Notes under the pieces: generated by a model
What the model was told of the DNA's origin: nothing
The model's database searches: none
The model's input: only the letters and a program-made list of their open reading frames with translations
Assembly: GCA_934667295.1 (NCBI GenBank)
Contig: CAKULR010000074.1
Coordinates: 1 to 8,080 of the forward strand
DNA length: 8,080 nucleotides
DNA from: an uncultured Kiritimatiellota bacterium
GTDB taxonomy: Bacteria; Verrucomicrobiota; Kiritimatiellia; RFP12; UBA1067
Reading direction: 5' to 3'
Part shown: positions 4,146 through 8,080 of the stretch, piece after piece
Layout: each line of letters begins with the position of its first letter
Numbering within the stretch: position 1 is the stretch's first letter
Position numbers and translations under genes: made by a program

Positions 4146-5993
4146 ATGGCAGCGACACGATACGACGACGACAACATCCAGCACCTCAACCCGATGGAGC
4201 ACATCCGCCGGCGGCTCGGCATGTACATCGGCCGCGCCGGCGACGGCAGCGACTACGACGACGGCATCTACGTGCTCCTGAAGGAGGTGATCGACAACGC
4301 GATCGACGAGTTCATCATGGGCTACGGCCGCCGCGTGGAGATCCGGCTCGACTGGAACTCCGGCGCGTGCGCGATCCGCGACTTCGGGCGCGGCATCCCG
4401 CTCGGCAAGGTCGTGGACTGCGTGAGCGAGCTCAACACGGGCGGCAAGTTCAACACCGAGAGCTTCCAGTTCTCCGTCGGCATGAACGGCGTCGGCACGA
4501 AGGCCGTGAACGCGCTCTCGGACCGCTTCTACGTGCGTGCCGTGCGCGACGGCGAATACTCCGACGCGCTCTTCGCGAAGGGCGTCCTCCAGGAGAAGCA
4601 CCGCGGCAAATGCAAGGACGCGGGCGAGCGCAACGGCACGCTCGTGGAGTTCCTGCCCGACCCCACGATCTTCAGGAAGTTCCGCTTCCGCGAAGAGCAC
4701 GTGATGCGCCGCCTCAAGATGTACGCCTACCTCAACGCCGGCCTCGCGCTCGACCTCAACGGCACGAAGGTCGTCTCGGACGAGGGGCTTGCCGACCTCA
4801 TCCAGGACGAGGCGCAGTTCGAGAAGGTCTACCAGCCCTTCCACTTCCGCTCCAAGACGCTCGAATTCGTCTTCACCCACACGAACCGCTTCTCGGAGGA
4901 ATACTACTCCTTCGTGAACGGCCAGCACACGACCGAGGGCGGCACGCACCTCTCCGCCATCAAGGAGGGCCTCACGAAGGCCCTCAACGAGTACGCGAAG
5001 AAGAAGTTCGACGGCGACGACGTGCGCGAGGGCATCATCGGCGCCATCGCGATCCGCATGCAGGAGCCGACCTTCGAGGGACAGGCCAAGACGAAGCTCG
5101 GCTCGCCGGAGATCCGCGCCGAGCTCGTCGCCGAGATCAAGAAGCAGGCCGAGGCGCTGTTCCACAAGAACGCCGCCGAGGCCGAAAAGCTCGTCGCGAA
5201 GGTGGAGGAGACCGCGAAGCTGCGCAGCCAGCTCAACACGATCAAGAAGCAGGCGCGCGAGCGCAGCCAGGCCGTGAGCGTGCGCGTGCCGCAGCTCAAG
5301 GACTGCAAGCGCCACCTGAAGCTCGACAAGATCGACAGGAAGACCGGCCAGCCCGAGGGCAGCGACACGATGATCTTCCTCACCGAGGGCGTCTCCGCCG
5401 GCGGCACGCTCAACCGCTCCCGCGACGCCGAGCGCCAGGCCGTCTTCTTCCTGCGCGGCAAGTGCCTCAACACCTGCGGCCTCGCGAAGGACGTCCTCTA
5501 CAAGAACGTCGAGTTCTTCAACCTCATCAAGACGCTCGACATCGAGGAGACCCTGGCGCATCTGCGCTACGGCAAGATCATCTTCGCGACCGATGCGGAT
5601 GTGGACGGCCTCCACATCCGCAACCTGCTCGTCACCTTCTTCATGCGCTTCTACAAGCAACTCGTCCTCGACCGGCGCATCTTCATCCTGGAGACGCCGC
5701 TCTTCCGCGTGCGCAACAAGAAGGAGCAGTACTACTGCTTCACCGACGCGGAGCGCGAGAAGGCCATCGCCAAGTGCGGCAAGACCGCCGAGATCACGCG
5801 CTTCAAGGGCCTCGGCGAACTGAACGCCGAGGAGTTCGCGGACTTCATCGGCAAGGACATGCGCCTCACGCCCGTCGCCTGCCAGGACGACAGCGAGGTC
5901 GACAAGACGATCAAGTTCTACATGGGCGCCAACACGCCCGAGCGCAAGGACTACATCATGGACAACCTCGTCTGCGACGCGAGCGAGTTCTGA
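4146..5993 (+). CDS. parE: DNA topoisomerase IV subunit B-like protein (ParE/GyrB family)
   Basis: The protein has 615 residues, full length for the short ParE-like subfamily seen in Bacteroidetes and relatives. It is the ATPase/Toprim subunit of a type IIA topoisomerase. GHKL ATPase domain: E47 (catalytic base) and N51 in EVIDNAIDE, D79 and G83 in RDFGRGIP, ATP lid GMNGVGTK (112-119). Transducer: loop Q313-A314-K315, where QTK is usual; the lysine is kept. Toprim domain: E414 in TEGVSAGG, acidic D483/D485/D487 in TDADVDG. The C-terminal part has RFKGLGELN, as in ParE/GyrB. Odd points: V416 replaces the Asp of the EGDSA motif, and RLGMYIG replaces the common RPGMYIG. All catalytic acids remain, so an active enzyme is expected. 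No partner A subunit (parC/gyrA) follows; a sugar kinase does. The upstream spacing is 18 bp with a weak GGTAGG at 4135-4140, so transcription may come from the prepilin promoter. A second-copy gyrB is an alternative name. Confidence 0.93.
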   Translation: MAATRYDDDNIQHLNPMEHIRRRLGMYIGRAGDGSDYDDGIYVLLKEVIDNAIDEFIMGYGRRVEIRLDWNSGACAIRDFGRGIPLGKVVDCVSELNTGGKFNTESFQFSVGMNGVGTKAVNALSDRFYVRAVRDGEYSDALFAKGVLQEKHRGKCKDAGERNGTLVEFLPDPTIFRKFRFREEHVMRRLKMYAYLNAGLALDLNGTKVVSDEGLADLIQDEAQFEKVYQPFHFRSKTLEFVFTHTNRFSEEYYSFVNGQHTTEGGTHLSAIKEGLTKALNEYAKKKFDGDDVREGIIGAIAIRMQEPTFEGQAKTKLGSPEIRAELVAEIKKQAEALFHKNAAEAEKLVAKVEETAKLRSQLNTIKKQARERSQAVSVRVPQLKDCKRHLKLDKIDRKTGQPEGSDTMIFLTEGVSAGGTLNRSRDAERQAVFFLRGKCLNTCGLAKDVLYKNVEFFNLIKTLDIEETLAHLRYGKIIFATDADVDGLHIRNLLVTFFMRFYKQLVLDRRIFILETPLFRVRNKKEQYYCFTDAEREKAIAKCGKTAEITRFKGLGELNAEEFADFIGKDMRLTPVACQDDSEVDKTIKFYMGANTPERKDYIMDNLVCDASEF

Positions 5994-6006
5994 GGCGGGA
6001 GAATGG

Positions 6007-6032
6007 AACGCAGATGCTTCGCGATCTGCGTT
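6007..6032 (+). promoter_or_regulatory. Hairpin in the topoisomerase-kinase gap
   Basis: AACGCAGAT (6007-6015) and ATCTGCGTT (6024-6032) form a perfect 9-bp stem with the loop GCTTCGCG, which can pair further as GC-TTC-GC with one bulged G. No T-run follows, so a classic terminator is unlikely. It lies just upstream of the kinase ribosome binding site and could stabilise or separate transcripts. Its CAGAT arms and TTC loop recall unit C of the intergenic repeats, so it may be a relic of that family. Confidence 0.6.
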
Positions 6033-6036
6033 AACG

Positions 6037-6045
6037 GAAAGGGAG
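6037..6045 (+). promoter_or_regulatory. Ribosome binding site of the sugar kinase gene
   Basis: GAAAGGGAG ends 5 nt before the ATG at 6051. It is the clearest Shine-Dalgarno sequence of the presumed operon and fixes this start. It contrasts with the three promoter-proximal genes that have none. Confidence 0.7.
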
Positions 6046-6050
6046 TCTGA

Positions 6051-7550
6051 ATGAAGACGCTGCTTGGCATTGACTACGGCACCGGCGGGTGCAAGGTGAC
6101 GGCCCTCGGCACGGACGGCTCGTTCGTCGGCGAGGCATCGACGGAGTACACGACCTGGCACGACCACCCCGGCTGGAGCGAGCAGGAGCCCGCCGACTGG
6201 TGGACGGCGCTCCAGGAATCCCTGCGGAAGCTCGCCGCGAAGGGCGTCAACCTGAAGGGCGTCGCCGCCTGCGCCCTCGACGGCTCCACCCACAACGCCG
6301 TGCTGCTGGACGCCGCGTTCAGGCCCGTGCGCCGCACGATCATGTGGACCGACCAGCGCGCGACCGCCGAATGCGACGCGCTGCGCGCCGGCTGGGGCGA
6401 GAAGGTGTTCTCCACCTGCTACCAGATGCCCGCCCCCACCTGGACGCTGCCGCAGATGATGTGGCTCAAGGCGAACGAGCCGGAGGCGCTGGCGCGGACC
6501 GCGCACGTCCTCTTCGTGAAGGACTACGTGCGCTACCTCCTCACGGGGCACGCCGCCACCGACCCCATCGAGGCGCAGGGCACGCTCTTCTACGACATGA
6601 GGAAGGGCGACTGGGCGGACGAGCTTGTGGAACTCGCGGGCCTTTCGCGCGCCGCCCTGCCGGGCTTCATCGCCCCCACCGACGTCGCCGGGCCCGCGAG
6701 CGCATCCGCCGCCGCCGCGACGGGCCTCCCCGAGGGGCTGCCCGTCGTCTGCGGCTCCAGCGACAGCGCGGTGGAGGACTACGGCGCGGGCGCCGTCGAG
6801 CCGGGCGACCTCATCATCAAGCTCGCGACCGCCGGCAACGTCAACGCGATGACCGCCGAGGCGCACCCCCACCCGAAGACGCTCACCTACTCGCACATCG
6901 TGCCGGGCATGTGGTACTCGGTGAGCGCCACGAACGCCGCCGCGCTCTGCCAGCGCTGGATGCGCGACTGCTTCTTCAAGGCGGAACAGGCGGGCGCGGC
7001 GCGCAACCTCTACGAGGTCATGGACGCCGAGGCGGCGACGAGCGAGATCGGCGCGCGCGGCGTCTTCTTCCACCCCTACCTGCAGGGGGAGCGCTGTCCG
7101 TACTGGGACGCGAACCTGCGCGCGAGCTTCACCGGCGTCTCCATCGGTTCCACGCGCGGCGACTTCTGCCGCGCGCTTCTGGAGGGCGTCGCCTTCTCGC
7201 TGCGCGACTGCTACGGCACGCTGAAGGAGATGCGCCTGCCCGTGAAGCGGATCTTCCTCATCGGCGGCGGCGCGCGGTCGAAGCTGTGGAGCGAGATCGT
7301 GGCGAACGTGTTCAACTGCTCCGTCGCGGTGCCCACGCCGGGTGATGCCTCCTTCGGCGCGTGCCTCCTCGCGGGCACGGGCATCGGCGTCTTCACGGAC
7401 GTGAAGGACGCCGTGGCGAAGTGCCTGCACGTCGACCGCACGATTGTGCCCGACCCGGTGGCGGCGGCGAAGTACGACCACCTCTACACCTGCTACAGGC
7501 GCATCCACGACGCCCTCGCGCCCGTCTACTCGCAGCGCAAGAATCCCTAG
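6051..7550 (+). CDS. FGGY-family carbohydrate kinase, xylulokinase-like
   Basis: The protein has 499 residues, the normal length for xylulokinase-type FGGY kinases, which phosphorylate a sugar or polyol with ATP in the cytoplasm. The N-terminal phosphate motif is GIDYGTGGCK (6-15). Next come WSEQEPADWW (42-51), DGSTHNAVLLD (77-87), IMWTDQR (97-103) and a DPIEAQGTLFYD segment (171-182). The C-terminal half has GSSDSAVEDYGAG (235-247) with D238 as likely catalytic base, FFHPYLQGERCPYWD (339-353), and the adenine-binding region FLIGGGARSKLW (402-413) followed by DASFGACLLAGTGIG. The substrate loop carries STH81N where classical xylulokinases have QMHG, so xylulose is not assured; another ketose or polyol is possible, and no symbol is given. 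No sugar transporter or isomerase lies in the window. The ATG at 6051 follows a strong ribosome binding site, 57 bp after the topoisomerase stop. Confidence 0.9.
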   Translation: MKTLLGIDYGTGGCKVTALGTDGSFVGEASTEYTTWHDHPGWSEQEPADWWTALQESLRKLAAKGVNLKGVAACALDGSTHNAVLLDAAFRPVRRTIMWTDQRATAECDALRAGWGEKVFSTCYQMPAPTWTLPQMMWLKANEPEALARTAHVLFVKDYVRYLLTGHAATDPIEAQGTLFYDMRKGDWADELVELAGLSRAALPGFIAPTDVAGPASASAAAATGLPEGLPVVCGSSDSAVEDYGAGAVEPGDLIIKLATAGNVNAMTAEAHPHPKTLTYSHIVPGMWYSVSATNAAALCQRWMRDCFFKAEQAGAARNLYEVMDAEAATSEIGARGVFFHPYLQGERCPYWDANLRASFTGVSIGSTRGDFCRALLEGVAFSLRDCYGTLKEMRLPVKRIFLIGGGARSKLWSEIVANVFNCSVAVPTPGDASFGACLLAGTGIGVFTDVKDAVAKCLHVDRTIVPDPVAAAKYDHLYTCYRRIHDALAPVYSQRKNP

Positions 7551-7559
7551 CGCGGAAAA

Positions 7560-7582
7560 CCCTCGGCCCCCTGCTTTGAGGG
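7560..7582 (+). terminator. Possible weak terminator after the kinase gene
   Basis: CCCTC (7560-7564) and GAGGG (7578-7582) can pair around a 13-nt loop just after the kinase stop codon. The stem is short and no proper T-run follows, so this is a weak candidate. It is listed because transcription should end somewhere before the strong promoter at 7658. Confidence 0.2.
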
Positions 7583-7643
7583 AACGTCTTGGCGTGTTTA
7601 TAGTTGCAAAAATAAGCGAATGATTGCGTTAAATTAGCAATTA

Positions 7644-7654
7644 CCCCCCCCCCC
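7644..7654. repeat. C11 homopolymer tract upstream of a promoter
   Basis: Eleven consecutive C residues end 3 nt before the -35 box of the promoter at 7658. An AT-rich stretch (about 7594-7643) with the imperfect inverted repeat ATTGC-n9-GCAAT (7623-7641) lies upstream. Tracts of this length are prone to slippage during replication, and also to sequencing error. Confidence 0.8.
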
Positions 7655-7657
7655 TCA

Positions 7658-7686
7658 TTGACAAGGGGTGACAGTTCTGTTATCCT
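7658..7686 (+). promoter_or_regulatory. Near-consensus sigma-70 promoter of the surface-protein gene
   Basis: TTGACA (7658-7663) matches the -35 consensus exactly. A 17-nt spacer ends with TGt, and TATCCT (7681-7686) is the -10 box. Transcription should start near 7693, giving a leader of about 40 nt that carries a ribosome binding site. This is the strongest promoter-like sequence in the window. Confidence 0.75.
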
Positions 7687-7733
7687 ATTTCCATCGTGGA
7701 CACAGAAATTTGAAGTTTTGGAGGGTGATTGCC

Positions 7734-8080
7734 ATGCAGATCAAGTGCGCATGTTTGTTGGCGGCGGTGCTGGGCGTCGGCGTGTCGTTGGCGGCGACGG
7801 TGACGTGGACGGGCGCGGCCGGCGATGGACAGTGGGCGACGGATGCCAACTGGGACGGCGGCGTCCGGCCCGGCGCGGACGACGATGCCCTGTTCACCGC
7901 GTCCGCCACGCTGACCGCGCCGACGGACTTCGCGTGTACGGTGTGCGTGCAGGGCGAGGGGACGCGCCTTGTGCTGGACGTGGACGAGGCCGCCGCGTGT
8001 ACCGTGGCGGTGGACGAGGGGGCGACCCTTGAAAAGACGGGCGCGGGGACCCTGACCCTCCGCGCCGCACCGGGGTACCA
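7734..8080 (+). CDS. Secreted beta-strand-repeat (autotransporter/PEP-CTERM-like) protein, 5' part
   Basis: The frame is open from the ATG at 7734 to the last base; 115 codons are visible and the gene continues beyond the window. Residues 1-21 (MQIKCACLLAAVLGVGVSLAA) form a signal peptide, probably cleaved before TVTWTG. The mature start TWTGAAGDGQWATDANWDGGV is a hallmark of very long beta-strand-repeat proteins that are abundant in Verrucomicrobiota and Lentisphaerota, often annotated as autotransporter-associated beta-strand or PEP-CTERM proteins. LEKTGAGTLTL near the visible end is the repeat signature itself. Such proteins are exported to the surface or outside, but their ligands are mostly unknown. 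Start evidence: GGAGGGTG at 7720-7727 lies 6 nt before the ATG, downstream of a strong promoter. A different frame running over 7658-8032 is a shadow. Confidence 0.8.
   Translation, partial: MQIKCACLLAAVLGVGVSLAATVTWTGAAGDGQWATDANWDGGVRPGADDDALFTASATLTAPTDFACTVCVQGEGTRLVLDVDEAAACTVAVDEGATLEKTGAGTLTLRAAPGY

Noticed and set aside
4058..6034. A 658-codon plus-strand frame overlapping the topoisomerase gene
   Set aside because: Arg/Pro/His-rich shadow in another frame of a gene with clear GHKL and Toprim motifs.
6089..7345. A 418-codon plus-strand frame inside the sugar kinase gene
   Set aside because: Arg-rich shadow frame; the kinase frame carries all the FGGY motifs.
2604..7508. A 1634-codon open frame on the minus strand across most of the window
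   Set aside because: It lies opposite several well-supported genes, has a biased Arg/Ala/Val/Leu/Glu composition without any domain, and is a by-product of the strong third-position G/C preference of the real genes.
7658..8032. A 124-codon frame starting in the promoter region
   Set aside because: It begins at the -35 box; the neighbouring frame from 7734 has a ribosome binding site, a signal peptide and a known repeat-protein start.

Overview
The window looks like a chromosomal piece from a high-G+C member of the PVC bacteria, most likely the Kiritimatiellota/Lentisphaerota side of Verrucomicrobiota. The evidence is the mix of gene types: a prepilin-like protein starting with an A|FTLIELLVV cleavage motif, the start of a secreted beta-strand-repeat protein of the 'TWTGAAGDGQW..DANWDGG' type, a short ParE/GyrB protein resembling the Bacteroidetes/PVC subfamily, and intergenic arrays of ACACAGAA/ACACAGAT hairpin repeats. 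The assignment is inferred from protein style; there is no rRNA or other marker to prove it.

Layout. Positions 1-358 are repeat DNA: modular hairpin repeats, then a perfect 34-bp palindrome. Positions 480-1199 encode a secreted DUF3465-type protein with a C-terminal Cys/His module; it is visibly less G+C-rich than the rest. Positions 1200-1419 hold small hairpins and no gene. Positions 1420-1673 carry a second, nearly identical copy of the hairpin-repeat block, so the DUF3465 gene is bracketed by direct repeats. Next come an exported protein ending in Sel1/TPR-like helices (1711-2625, +) and, convergent and overlapping it by 17 bp, a small Cys-rich, probably zinc-binding protein (2609-3142, -). 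A 64-bp divergent promoter region separates that gene from a prepilin-like gene (3207-4127, +), which is followed 18 bp later by a parE/gyrB-like topoisomerase gene (4146-5993) and, after a hairpin and a good ribosome binding site, by an FGGY sugar kinase gene (6051-7550). The window closes with an AT-rich stretch, a C11 tract, a near-consensus sigma-70 promoter and the 5' end of a secreted surface-type protein (7734 to the window end), whose frame is still open at the last base.

How the genes relate. There is no obvious single pathway. The prepilin, topoisomerase and kinase genes lie head to tail and could be co-transcribed, but their functions are unrelated. Three genes (1711 +, 3142 -, 3207 +) have an extended -10 box only 6-7 nt from the ATG and no Shine-Dalgarno, so they are predicted to make leaderless or nearly leaderless mRNA. 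Three others (480, 6051, 7734) have normal ribosome binding sites. The most unusual signals are the modular hairpin repeats, whose stems are kept while loops change, the leaderless promoter pattern, the Asp-to-Val change in the Toprim motif of the topoisomerase, and the C11 tract against the promoter of the surface protein.
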